Assembly: GCF_036013645.1 (NCBI RefSeq)
Contig: NZ_CP107869.1
Span: 10,230,001-10,294,000, forward strand
Direction of reading: 5' to 3'
Origin: Streptomyces sp. NBC_00490
GTDB taxonomy: Bacteria > Actinomycetota > Actinomycetes > Streptomycetales > Streptomycetaceae
Length of the DNA: 64,000 nucleotides
Shown here: in pieces, positions 17,650 through 25,497 of the stretch
How positions within the stretch are numbered: position 1 is the stretch's first letter
How the letters are laid out: each line of letters begins with the position of its first letter
Made by a program: the position numbers and the translations under genes
Notes under the pieces: model-generated
What the model was told of the DNA's origin: nothing
Database searches by the model: none
The model's input: the letters and a program-made list of their open reading frames with translations, nothing else

Positions 17650-19065
17650 GTCCCGCGGGGTGGTGTAGTCACGGCAGCTGTTTCGATTCCGGTTGCGGGG
17701 TGATCTGCGGCTCGGGTGGAGTGGGCTGGGTGGTGAGGAGTTCGGCCATGGAGGCTTCGGAGAGGTAGCGGCGGTCGAAGACCTGCCATTCGTCGTGGAG
17801 TTCGGCCAGGACCGCGGCGGCGAGCCGGTCCAGGGCGGCGGGGTTGGGGAAGACCTGGACGACGTCGGCCCGTCGTTTGATCTCCCGGTTCAGCCGTTCC
17901 AGCGGGTTGGTCGACCAGATCTTCTTCCAGTGCGTCGGAGGGAAGTCCGCGAACGCCGTGATGTCCGGTGCGGCGTCCAGCAGCATCTTCTTGACCTGCG
18001 GGAACTGTCGTCCGAGCATGTCGGCCACCACGTCCAGCTGGGTGCGCACCTGCTCGGCGGTGGTCTGCGCGAAGATGGTGCGTATGGTCGCTGCCACCAT
18101 CTCGCCCGAGCCCTTTTCGATCACGCTGAAGACGTCCCGGACGAAGTGAACGCGGCACCTTTGCCAGGCCGCACCGAGGAAGACGGTGCGGATCGCGGCC
18201 ACCAGCCCGCTGTGGCTGTCGGAGATCACCAGCTGGACGTTCTCCAGGCCGCGGGCCCGAAGCGAGCGCAGGAACTTCGTCCAGAACGGCTTCGATTCGC
18301 TGTCGCCGACCATCACGCCGAGGATCTCGCGGTGTCCGGTGGCGGAGATGCCGGTGGCGATGACCACGGCCTGCGAGGCGATCCGGTGGTTCACCCGGGC
18401 CTTGCAGTAGGTGGCGTCCAGGAAGACGTAGGGGAAGACGGTGTGATCCAGCGGCCGTTCCTTGAACGCGGTCAGTTCCTCGTCGAGTTCGCCGCAGATC
18501 CGCGAGACCTCGGACTTGGAGATCCCGGTGTCCGCACCGAGTGCTTTGACCAGGTCATCCACGCTGCGGGTGGAGACGCCGTGCACGTATGCCTCCATCA
18601 CCACGGCGAACAGTGCCCGGTCGATGCGCCGCCGACGTTCCAGCAGCGAGGGGAAGAACGACCCGGTCCGCACCTTCGGGATCTTCAGGTCCAGGTCGCC
18701 GGCCTGGGTGGTCAGCAGACGGTCGCGGTGTCCGTTGCGCCAGGTCGTGCGCGACTCGGAGTGCTCACGCGGGGCGGCACCGATCACCTCGGTGGCCTCG
18801 GCCTCGATGAGCTCCTGCAGGATGCGCTCGCACACCACCCTGATTGCTTCAACTCCATCGGCCCGACGTAGTGACTCCAGCAGCCGCATCAGCTCAGACT
18901 GGGACAAGGCCATCGCGTGCTCCTCCGGTTGAACTGCCCGTTCACCAGGGAGACTTACGCGATGGCCTGCCCTTGTTCAGGGAGCATGCACGGTCAGCGG
19001 ATGCACGCCCCGGGCAGACACCAGCGCGTTCCGCGGCCAAGCCCGGCTACACCACTTCAAGGGAC
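17650..19065 (-). mobile_element. IS256-family insertion sequence, apparently complete
   Basis: The ends carry an imperfect inverted repeat: GTCCCGCGGGGTGGTGTAG at 17650-17668 faces GTCCCTTGAAGTGGTGTAG (complement of 19047-19065). They enclose one intact transposase. No matching target duplication was found by eye, so the outer limits could be off by a few bases or flanks have been rearranged. Confidence 0.7.
17669..18913 (-). CDS. IS256-family (mutator-type) transposase
   Basis: 414 residues, intact. Catalyses cut/copy transposition through a DDE RNase-H-like core: Asp166 in FLDATYCKAR, Asp232 in VISDSHSGL, and the Glu in NPLERLNREIKRR (about 339-344). The signature CRVHFVRDVF lies between the second and third acidic residues. 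The N-terminal part (ATEVIGAAPREHSESRTTWR, RNGHRDR) is the family's DNA-binding region, and IPKVRTGSFFPSLLERRRR is also standard. Length and motifs match active members, and no stop or frameshift is seen, so the element may be mobile. The C-terminal tail (TTQPTPPEPQITPQPESK) is a variable extension. Confidence 0.92.
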   Translation of the reverse strand: MALSQSELMRLLESLRRADGVEAIRVVCERILQELIEAEATEVIGAAPREHSESRTTWRNGHRDRLLTTQAGDLDLKIPKVRTGSFFPSLLERRRRIDRALFAVVMEAYVHGVSTRSVDDLVKALGADTGISKSEVSRICGELDEELTAFKERPLDHTVFPYVFLDATYCKARVNHRIASQAVVIATGISATGHREILGVMVGDSESKPFWTKFLRSLRARGLENVQLVISDSHSGLVAAIRTVFLGAAWQRCRVHFVRDVFSVIEKGSGEMVAATIRTIFAQTTAEQVRTQLDVVADMLGRQFPQVKKMLLDAAPDITAFADFPPTHWKKIWSTNPLERLNREIKRRADVVQVFPNPAALDRLAAAVLAELHDEWQVFDRRYLSEASMAELLTTQPTPPEPQITPQPESKQLP

Positions 19066-19269
19066 GCCATCGCCGGCCGTCCTACGGCAGGCCGGTGGCA
19101 ATGCCCGCCGCGGATCACCCCGCGCGCACCGTACGGAGCCACAGGGTCGTCAACCGGCTCGGTCGGACTGGCTCCGGGGGACGGTCTTTGCACCGGCACG
19201 TCGGCCCTCTGTCCGGTCGGACTGGCTGCGCGCGGTCGACCCTCCGCACCGCCACCGCCACCGCGGCCG

Positions 19270-20283
19270 TCAGGCGCTGGAGCGGACTACCAGGCGGGTC
19301 GGCAGGATCAGGGGGGTGGGGTCCAGGCCATTGACCACCGAGACGAGCATGCGCGCCATCTCCCGCCCCAGGGCCTGTATGGGCTGATGGACGGTGGTGA
19401 GCGGCGGTTCGGCGAACTGTGCGACGGTCAGGTCGTCGAAACCGACCACGGAGACATCGGCGGGGATCGTCCGGCCGGCCTCGCGCAGCGTACGCAGCGC
19501 ACCCGCCGCCATGTTGTCGTTGGCGGCGAACACGGCGTCCACGTCAGGATGGTCCGCCAGCAACGCGGCCATGGCGGCGGCTCCGCTGGACTCGGTGAAG
19601 TCGCCCTCCTGCGGCGGGAGCGGTTCGAGGCCCGCGGCCAGAAGGGCATCCCGGTAGCCGCGGTAACGGGCGCGCCCGGCCTCGGTGTCCTGCCGTCCGC
19701 AGAGCGCGGCGATACGACGCCGACCCCGGGTGATCAGGTGCTCGGTCGCCTCGCGCGCCCCGCCGACGTTGTCGACGTCGACGTACCACCGGGGAGCCGC
19801 GCCCACCGGGCGCCCGCCGAACACCACGGGCATCTGCGCTTCCGCGGTCAGGGGGAACAGCGGGTCGTCCTCACGCAGCGCCATCAGCATGACGCCGTCG
19901 GCGCCTCTGGATCGAAGCAGTTCCGCAACCCGTTTGCGACCCCGGTCGGAAGCGGCCAGACACAGCATCAGATGCAGGTCGGCCTCTTCAAGGGCGGCCG
20001 ACGCCCCGACGATGACCTGGGCGAAGAAGGGATCGGCGAAGATCGACGGATCTTCTCCCGAGATCACTAGGGCGGCCGCTCCCGTCTGCCGGGTGGCCAG
20101 AGCGCGGGCGCTCGGGTTGGGGACGTATCCGAGGTGCCGGACGGCCCGTTCGACGGCCTCACGCTTGGCGCGGCTGACGTGCGGGGCGTTGTTGAGCGCG
20201 CGGGAGGCCACGGAGCGGGAGACACCGGCGCGTTCGGCCACCTCGTCGAGCGTCGGCTGCCGACGTGGCGCATCTTCTGCCAT
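19270..20283 (-). CDS. LacI-family repressor, CebR-like
   Basis: 337 residues. The N-terminal helix-turn-helix and hinge are typical LacI (PTLDEVAERAGVSRSVASRA, NNAPHVSRAKREAVERAV, LGYVPNPSARALATR), and the rest is a periplasmic-binding-like sensor (ALVISGEDPSIFADPFFAQV, VFAANDNMAAGAL, VSVVGFDDL). It is divergent from a secreted GH6 cellulase. Three 14-bp palindromes TGGGAnCGCTnCCA between them match the operator known for CebR, the cello-oligosaccharide-responsive repressor of cellulases in Streptomyces. One of the three lies 46-59 bp upstream of its own ATG, so autoregulation is likely. It is inferred to be a cellulase repressor released by cello-oligosaccharides; it could be a CebR paralogue and not CebR itself. 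Confidence 0.85.
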   Translation of the reverse strand: MAEDAPRRQPTLDEVAERAGVSRSVASRALNNAPHVSRAKREAVERAVRHLGYVPNPSARALATRQTGAAALVISGEDPSIFADPFFAQVIVGASAALEEADLHLMLCLAASDRGRKRVAELLRSRGADGVMLMALREDDPLFPLTAEAQMPVVFGGRPVGAAPRWYVDVDNVGGAREATEHLITRGRRRIAALCGRQDTEAGRARYRGYRDALLAAGLEPLPPQEGDFTESSGAAAMAALLADHPDVDAVFAANDNMAAGALRTLREAGRTIPADVSVVGFDDLTVAQFAEPPLTTVHQPIQALGREMARMLVSVVNGLDPTPLILPTRLVVRSSA

Positions 20284-20328
20284 GGATCGAGAGTCTTTCA
20301 CAGATGAGAAGGCCCCCTGCGCGAATGT

Positions 20329-20342
20329 TGGGAGCGCTTCCA
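20329..20342. promoter_or_regulatory. CebR-type operator 1
   Basis: TGGGAGCGCTTCCA, one mismatch from the perfect palindrome. It is the site closest to the regulator's own start. Confidence 0.8.
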
Positions 20343-20388
20343 GTATTGCTTGGATCGCGTGTTCCCGTACTCGGAGCTGTGCCATCTA

Positions 20389-20417
20389 TTGACACCTTAA
20401 CAAGCCCACCTCACGAT
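20389..20417 (+). promoter_or_regulatory. Possible promoter of the GH6 cellulase gene
   Basis: A consensus TTGACA at 20389-20394 is followed 17 bp later by CACGAT at 20412-20417. Transcription would start among the two downstream operators, fitting repression by blocking. The -10 match is only moderate. Confidence 0.5.
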
Positions 20418-20431
20418 TGGGACCGCTTCCA
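20418..20431. promoter_or_regulatory. CebR-type operator 2
   Basis: TGGGACCGCTTCCA, directly after the proposed -10 box and one base before operator 3. Confidence 0.75.
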
Positions 20432-20432
20432 G

Positions 20433-20446
20433 TGGGAGCGCTCCCA
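20433..20446. promoter_or_regulatory. CebR-type operator 3 (perfect palindrome)
   Basis: TGGGAGCGCTCCCA, a perfect 14-bp palindrome equal to the known CebR consensus, 53 bp before the cellulase start. Confidence 0.88.
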
Positions 20447-20498
20447 ACTCCCGTTGCCCGTCCCCGAGATCCCCCTGCCAGGAAACCGAGGTCTTGTG

Positions 20499-21464
20499 AT
20501 GAGCCGCAGACTCCGCACCCTGGCGGCAGCGCTCTTGGCCCTGCCGCTGGCGCTCGCCGCCGCACCGTCCGCACATGCCGCCGACCCCACCTCCATGACG
20601 AGCGGGTTCTACGTGGACCCCAACTCCACGGCGAAGCAGTGGGCGGCCGCCAACCCCGGCGACGGCCGGGCCTCCGCGATCAACTCCGCCATCGCCAGCA
20701 CCCCGATGGCCCGCTGGTTCGGCTCCTGGAGCGGCACCATCGGCACCGCCGCGGGGGCGTACGTCGGCGCGGCGGACCGGGCCGACAAGCTGCCCCTCCT
20801 CGTCGCCTACAACGTCTACAACCGCGACTACTGCGGCGGCCACTCCGCCGGGGGAGCCTCCTCGCCGCCCGCCTACGCGAACTGGATCGCCCAGTTTGCC
20901 GGCGGGATCGCGAGCCGCCCGGCCGTCGTCATCCTGGAACCGGACTCCCTCGGGGACTACGGCTGCATGACCCAGGCCCAGATCGACGAACGTGAGGCCA
21001 TGCTCAGCGGTGCCCTCGCCGAGTTCAGCCGCCAGGCGCCCAACACCTGGGTCTACATGGACGCGGGCAACCCGGGCTGGACGAACGCGGCGACCATGGC
21101 TCGCCGCCTCCACGAAGCCGGTCTCCGCCAGGCCCACGGTTTCTCGCTCAACGTCTCCAACTACTTCACGACCGCCCAGAACACCGCCTTCGGCGACGCC
21201 GTGAATCGTGAACTCGGCGCCCGCTACGGCTACACCAAGCCCTTCGTCGTGGACACCAGCCGCAACGGCAACGGCTCCAACGGCCAATGGTGCAACCCCT
21301 CCGGCCGCCGCACCGGCACGCCCACCCGAACAGGCGGAGGCGCCGAGATGCTCCTGTGGATCAAGACCCCGGGGGAGTCCGACGGCAACTGCGGCGTCGG
21401 GGCCGGCTCCAGCGCCGGTCAGTTCCTTCCCGAGGCGGCCTACAAGATGATCTACGGCTACTGA
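20499..21464 (+). CDS. Secreted glycoside hydrolase family 6 cellulase
   Basis: 321 residues. A Sec signal peptide (MSRRLRTLAAALLALPLALA...AHAADP, cleavage near 28) precedes a single GH6 catalytic domain that fills the rest; there is no cellulose-binding module. Family marks are FYVDPNSTAKQW, LLVAYNVYNRDYCGG, VVILEPDSLGDYGC (catalytic acid Asp), WVYMDAGNPGW, GFSLNVSNY and LLWIKTPGESDGNC. GH6 enzymes hydrolyse beta-1,4-glucan with inversion. The short form resembles endoglucanases more than processive cellobiohydrolases, but loop lengths would need modelling. ATG at 20499 follows GGAAACCGAGG; a GTG just before it is also possible. Divergent from the CebR-like repressor with three operators in the leader, so induction by cellulose breakdown products is likely. 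Confidence 0.93.
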   Translation: MSRRLRTLAAALLALPLALAAAPSAHAADPTSMTSGFYVDPNSTAKQWAAANPGDGRASAINSAIASTPMARWFGSWSGTIGTAAGAYVGAADRADKLPLLVAYNVYNRDYCGGHSAGGASSPPAYANWIAQFAGGIASRPAVVILEPDSLGDYGCMTQAQIDEREAMLSGALAEFSRQAPNTWVYMDAGNPGWTNAATMARRLHEAGLRQAHGFSLNVSNYFTTAQNTAFGDAVNRELGARYGYTKPFVVDTSRNGNGSNGQWCNPSGRRTGTPTRTGGGAEMLLWIKTPGESDGNCGVGAGSSAGQFLPEAAYKMIYGY

Positions 21465-21587
21465 CGGATCGGGGTGAGCCGGTACGGTCGCCGCACGACC
21501 GCACCCTCGGCCAGCGCGGGTCGCGCGCGGCCGTAGGTGCGGCGCGAAGCCACCGCTCCGACGGCGGCCATGCTGAACGCTCCCGGC

Positions 21588-21944
21588 CTACTCCTCGGGG
21601 ATCAGGCAGACCCCGCGGCGCGCGGCGGCCTCGGCCATTTCCATGAACGCCAGGGCGGCCGGCGTCCTCTCCCACTCGGCCAGGGTCAGCAGCAGGATCA
21701 CCTCGGCGCGGTCCCGTGAGGCGCAGTCCCGTGAGGCATCACAGGGCATCCCAGCCGTCTGCACAGCGGCCGGCAGGTCCGCGGTGGCCAGTTGACCGAG
21801 GCGTTCTGCTGTCTCCCGGTGCAGATCCTGCAGGCCCTGCTGGTACAGCTCGTTCGCCTCGCCCAGGAGCTGCACCAGGTCCTCGTCGTGGCTGGCCGAT
21901 GCTGCTGCAGCGAGGTCGAGGATGCGCTGGGTCGTCATGGTCAT
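21588..21944 (-). CDS. Hypothetical helical protein
   Basis: 118 residues from an ATG at 21944 with a good GGGAGGG site seven bases upstream. It is almost wholly alpha-helical by composition: ILDLAAAASASHDEDLVQLL, then ANELYQQGLQDLHRETAERL, then a short Cys-containing loop (MPCDASRDCASRD) and ILLLTLAEWERTPAALAFME. No known domain was recognised. The start and composition look genuine. Sequence upstream on the same strand is a decayed gene (22.1-22.6 kb), so it may be the last survivor of a lost cluster. Confidence 0.6.
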   Translation of the reverse strand: MTMTTQRILDLAAAASASHDEDLVQLLGEANELYQQGLQDLHRETAERLGQLATADLPAAVQTAGMPCDASRDCASRDRAEVILLLTLAEWERTPAALAFMEMAEAAARRGVCLIPEE

Positions 21945-22127
21945 CGAGTATCCCTCCCGGATGGAGGTGAGCGGCGGTGTGGCGGTCAGCTGCAGCCATC
22001 GCATCCGGCGGCACGGTGCAGCAGCTTGCCAGGCTCGGTACGGGCTTTGGCGTCCCACGTGGGCGGCCTGCGCAAGGCGGCGTGGACGTCGCGCTCCATC
22101 CGCTCGAAGTCCTCGCTCTTCGCCCGA

Positions 22128-22325
22128 GCCGCCATACGTGGCGGTGCGCGCCGCGGTGCCGTACGTTGCGGGCCCCGACCGCGACCAGGGCCTCGCGGAG
22201 CCAGACGGCCGGGTTGCACCCGGCCCGCGGAACCGGAGCCCCGAGCGCGATGAGCTGGGCTTCGGTGTACTGGTGGCCCTGCTCCTGGCGGCGGATCTTC
22301 TGCGCTGTGCGGTCGGAGACGCGCG
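22128..22325 (-). pseudogene. Gene remnant shared with 40590-40790
   Basis: Read leftwards it encodes RVSDRTAQKIRRQEQGHQYT, EAQLIALGAPVPRAGCNPAV and LREALVAVGARNVRHRGAHR with VWRL. The same series, with stops, is found at 40.6-40.8 kb. The frame is not continuous with a good start here; an acidic frame upstream (to 22583) may be its lost 5' part. Protein family not recognised. Confidence 0.55.
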
Positions 22326-22598
22326 CGTTCGCCGATTCTTGCAGTGGCCGACCTCTGAACCCGCGCGTTGTCCCCTGGTGGGTACAGGAACGGGGGCGGG
22401 TTCGTCCGTGCCTGCAGGGGATGAGGGCTCGTACGCGCCGGACTCTTCGGGGGCTGTATCGTCTTCTTGCTCGCCCTGTGACTCTTCGACTCTCCTGGTC
22501 GACGTCGGCGTGCCGCTCACCGAGCCGCTTAGTAAGCTCGGTGAGCCCGGCACCGAGCCTGCCCGAGCCACCCTGGCACTCAAGACATGGCCCGTCCC

Positions 22599-22931
22599 TT
22601 AGAACTGAGTGTCAGGAATGTGTACTTCCATCCCGGCCATGTCGGCTGTCACAGGGATTTGGCAGGTGAGGCGGCTGTTGGAGGTGCGTGACGCCGGTAC
22701 CCCCTCGAGGATCATCTCCTCGTTTTCGTCAGCCGGAGGGAGGAGCGGCAGGTGCTTTTCGTCGATGTAGGCATGACAGGTTCCGCAGGAAGCGCAGCCG
22801 CCGCAGTCGCCGATGATGCCGGGCACGAGATGGTCGAGTGCCGCTTGCTTGAGGCTCTGGCCGACGATGGCCTCCACGGGGTGCGGTGTTCCGTCGGCCT
22901 CGATGAACTTGATCACTGGCACGTCAGGCAC
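22599..22931 (-). CDS. 2Fe-2S ferredoxin, putidaredoxin type
   Basis: 110 residues. Electron carrier between the ferredoxin reductase and P450 encoded just upstream. The cluster ligands are Cys43, Cys49, Cys52 (in GDCGGCASCGTC) and Cys90 (RLTCQI), the C-x5-C-x2-C spacing of vertebrate-type ferredoxins such as putidaredoxin; Cys46 is an extra cysteine in the loop. The acidic EKHLPLLPPADENEE segment is the usual partner-binding face. A GTG at 22931 overlaps the 3' end of the reductase gene by eight bases. It is the last gene of the leftward catabolic operon. Confidence 0.9.
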   Translation of the reverse strand: MPDVPVIKFIEADGTPHPVEAIVGQSLKQAALDHLVPGIIGDCGGCASCGTCHAYIDEKHLPLLPPADENEEMILEGVPASRTSNSRLTCQIPVTADMAGMEVHIPDTQF

Positions 22932-24165
22932 GCCTTTCTGCGGTGGATTGGTGTCGCTTCATCAGTTCGGACAGCGGGAGGTCTTCGGAGGCGGCTTCAT
23001 CCCCGGTCATGGCGGCCCGCGCCGTGACGAGTTGCCGGGCGGCCGTGAAGTCCCGCGGCCGGTTGACCGCGTGCAGGCCGGTGATGATGCCGTTGCGCAG
23101 ATACACCACGCTGAAGGAGTTCGATGACGGGTCGCCGCGGACGACATCTGTGTCGCCGGTCTGCGGCAGGCCGGCCATCTGGATCTTGTGGTCGTACTGA
23201 TCGGACCAGAACCAGGGCGCCGTAAAACGCTCGGTCGGCTTTCCGCACAAGGTCCGGGCCGCGATTCTGGCCTGGTCAGTAGCGTTCTGAACGGATTCGA
23301 GGCGTACGCTGCGGCCGAGGAAACCGTGCCACTGTCGCGTGCAGTCGCCCGCAGCGACGATGTCGGGGTCCGCGGTCCGGGCCACGGCGTCGACCAGGAC
23401 ACCGTCGTCGACGGCCAGTCCCGCGGTGGCGGCGAGGGTGTCGTTCGGAGCGATCCCCACGCCAGTCAGGATCAGGTCGGCTCTGACCACGGTGTCATCG
23501 CTGAGCTCCGCAAGGAGGGCTCCGTCGCGCCGGGCGACGCTGCGCACGGACACGCCTGTGCGCAGATCGACACCGTGATTGCGGTGCTCGCGATCGACGA
23601 AGGCGGAGACGGCCGGTGGGCACGTCCGGGCCAGGACTCGTGGCTGGGCCTCTACGAGCGTCACCGCGATCCCCATGTCGGTCGCGGCGGCCGCCGTCTC
23701 CAGGCCGATGAATCCGCCACCGACGATCAGCAGGGTGCCACCGGACTGCAGTTCCTGCCGCAGCGCGATCGCGTCGTCGAGGTGATGCAGAGTCCTGCCT
23801 GGGACGTGGCCGGAGCCGAATCGGAGAGGACGCGGACTGCCACCGGTGGTGAGAGCCAGCTTGTCGTAGCGCAGCGTGCGCCCGTCGGCCAAGGCGACGG
23901 ATCGTGTCCGGCGGTCAATCCCGACCGCGGCAGTGTCGAGTTCGACCTCGATGCCGGCGTTGGTGTAGGCGTCCAGGGCGCGAATCCGCAGTGCCACCTG
24001 ATCGACTTTGCCGTGCAGGAACGCCTTGGACAGCGGCGGGCGCTGGTAGGGCAGGTGGGGTTCGGCCCCGACGAGCAGGATCCGGTCGCTGAAACCGTTC
24101 TGCCGCAGTGCCACAGCCAGTTCCGAGCCGGCCTGTCCCGCACCGACGATGACGACGGTCTTCAC
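22924..24165 (-). CDS. NAD(P)H-dependent ferredoxin reductase
   Basis: 413 residues, FAD flavoprotein of the putidaredoxin-reductase type. The N-terminal FAD-binding loop is VVIVGAGQAGSELAVALR, the second nucleotide loop is LLIVGGGFIGLETAA (NADH site), and VDAVARTADPDIVAAGDCTR is the FAD-contacting ATG/GD motif. HLPYQRPPLSKAFLHG is the family-specific segment near residue 40. It passes electrons from NAD(P)H to the adjacent ferredoxin for the P450. The GTG start at 24165 overlaps the P450 stop (GTGA), showing translational coupling. Confidence 0.92.
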   Translation of the reverse strand: MKTVVIVGAGQAGSELAVALRQNGFSDRILLVGAEPHLPYQRPPLSKAFLHGKVDQVALRIRALDAYTNAGIEVELDTAAVGIDRRTRSVALADGRTLRYDKLALTTGGSPRPLRFGSGHVPGRTLHHLDDAIALRQELQSGGTLLIVGGGFIGLETAAAATDMGIAVTLVEAQPRVLARTCPPAVSAFVDREHRNHGVDLRTGVSVRSVARRDGALLAELSDDTVVRADLILTGVGIAPNDTLAATAGLAVDDGVLVDAVARTADPDIVAAGDCTRQWHGFLGRSVRLESVQNATDQARIAARTLCGKPTERFTAPWFWSDQYDHKIQMAGLPQTGDTDVVRGDPSSNSFSVVYLRNGIITGLHAVNRPRDFTAARQLVTARAAMTGDEAASEDLPLSELMKRHQSTAERRA

Positions 24166-25451
24166 CGGTGCACCCGTCGGATGGTGACCGGCAACGCCGT
24201 CAGCTGCCGCATCAGGGAGTGGGCCGCCCATTCGTGATCGTCCCCGACCAGTGCGATACCGACATCGGGCGCGGTCAGCGCGGTCACGGCGATCTCAGTG
24301 AGCATCCGGGCCACGTTCCTGCCTGGGCACAGATGGGCACCGCCGCCGAAGGTCGCGCCGTGCTGGATCTGCCGGGTCAGCCGGTAGCTGTCGGGGTCGT
24401 CGAAGACCTCGGGATCGCGATTGGCCGCGGCCCACATCATGAGGACCGGTGTGCCGGCGGGGACAAAGACGCCGTTGTACTCGACGTCCTGCAGCGTCAG
24501 TCGCTGACTGAGCATCAGCGGGGACTCCAGACGTGTGCCCTCGTAGAAGGCACTGGTGACCAACGCCGGGTCGGCACGGACCTGTTCCAGGGCCGTTCCG
24601 TCGCTCAGCATCCGGAAGACCACGTTCTCGATCGCCACACCGATCGTGTGGAAGCCGTCGAAGAAGTTCGAGGCCACCAACGAGCCGATGTCCTCCGGCT
24701 TGCCCTCCATGTCGATCGTGGTGAGTTCGGCCGCCATGTCGTCGAGAAGCGCGTTGCCTCCGTCCGACCAGGCCTTTAGAACGGCTTCTCCGACCACGTC
24801 CATGTACGTCGCCGCAGCAGAGAACAGGCGCTGCGACTGCTCGGGCGTGCGGGTGAGCAGGAACGTCAGGCTCATCTCCTCCATGAGGTGCTGGACGTGC
24901 GCCGCCTGGTCGCTGCTCAGCCCAAGTTGCTCGGCCCAGAAGCGGGTGACGAACCGCCCGGCGAACTCCCGGGAGAAGTCGGTCCGGTCGCGCCCGGCGC
25001 ACTCCTCGACAAGTTCCTGTGCGAGGCGTGCGGCGGCGGGAGCGAAACGGAGGATGTTCCGGGGCAGCAGTTGCCGGACCAGGAGATTACGGTACGGCTG
25101 ATGCAGCGGAGGGTTGGAGGTGAACACCTGGTTCCGCAGGAACCTGCCGTACCCCTCGGTCTGTTCGGGATCCGGTTTGGTCACGGGCCCGGAGCCGAGA
25201 TCCGCTTCGGTGGCCATCCACAAGACGATGTCCGCGGGCACGTTGCCCAACGCCGGATTTGCCGCAAGCGTTCTGGCGTCTTTGTTACGGAGCACGACGA
25301 GACTGTTCATCGGGCCCCGGAGAAAGTCGGTTCCTTCTCGGCCCCGCAACCCCCATGCCGCTTCTACGAAGTTGCGTGAGAAATTGTCGAATGTGATGAA
25401 GTCCTCAATGGCGGGAAGATCTGCCACCGAAGTCAGCTGTGTGGAGGACAT
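24162..25451 (-). CDS. Cytochrome P450 monooxygenase
   Basis: 429 residues. Haem ligand Cys375 lies in FGGGAHLCPGRNVAR; the ExxR motif is EGTR, and the meander is YRLTRQIQHGATF. The I-helix is unusual: where most P450s have A/G-G-x-D/E-T-T, this one reads DGFHTI (in SNFFDGFHTIGVAIEN, about residues 255-270), so the acidic residue before the conserved Thr is replaced by His and the second Thr by Ile. This may change proton delivery or substrate class. It is the oxygenase of a three-component system with the following reductase and ferredoxin genes. The ATG at 25451 lies after AAGGTGG. Substrate unknown. Confidence 0.92.
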   Translation of the reverse strand: MSSTQLTSVADLPAIEDFITFDNFSRNFVEAAWGLRGREGTDFLRGPMNSLVVLRNKDARTLAANPALGNVPADIVLWMATEADLGSGPVTKPDPEQTEGYGRFLRNQVFTSNPPLHQPYRNLLVRQLLPRNILRFAPAAARLAQELVEECAGRDRTDFSREFAGRFVTRFWAEQLGLSSDQAAHVQHLMEEMSLTFLLTRTPEQSQRLFSAAATYMDVVGEAVLKAWSDGGNALLDDMAAELTTIDMEGKPEDIGSLVASNFFDGFHTIGVAIENVVFRMLSDGTALEQVRADPALVTSAFYEGTRLESPLMLSQRLTLQDVEYNGVFVPAGTPVLMMWAAANRDPEVFDDPDSYRLTRQIQHGATFGGGAHLCPGRNVARMLTEIAVTALTAPDVGIALVGDDHEWAAHSLMRQLTALPVTIRRVHR

Positions 25452-25497
25452 GGGTTTGACTACCACCTTTCTGTAATGAGCTGTGGACAGGGCCGGG

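Noticed and set aside
17637..19075. Target-site duplication of the IS256 element
   Set aside because: Flanking 8-9 bp on the two sides do not match by eye, so no duplication is claimed.
22340..22583. Start of an acidic Ser/Glu-rich protein on the minus strand
   Set aside because: The sequence (GEQEDDTAPEESGAYEPS) looks plausible but no ribosome site or continuing domain could be joined without assumed frameshifts.
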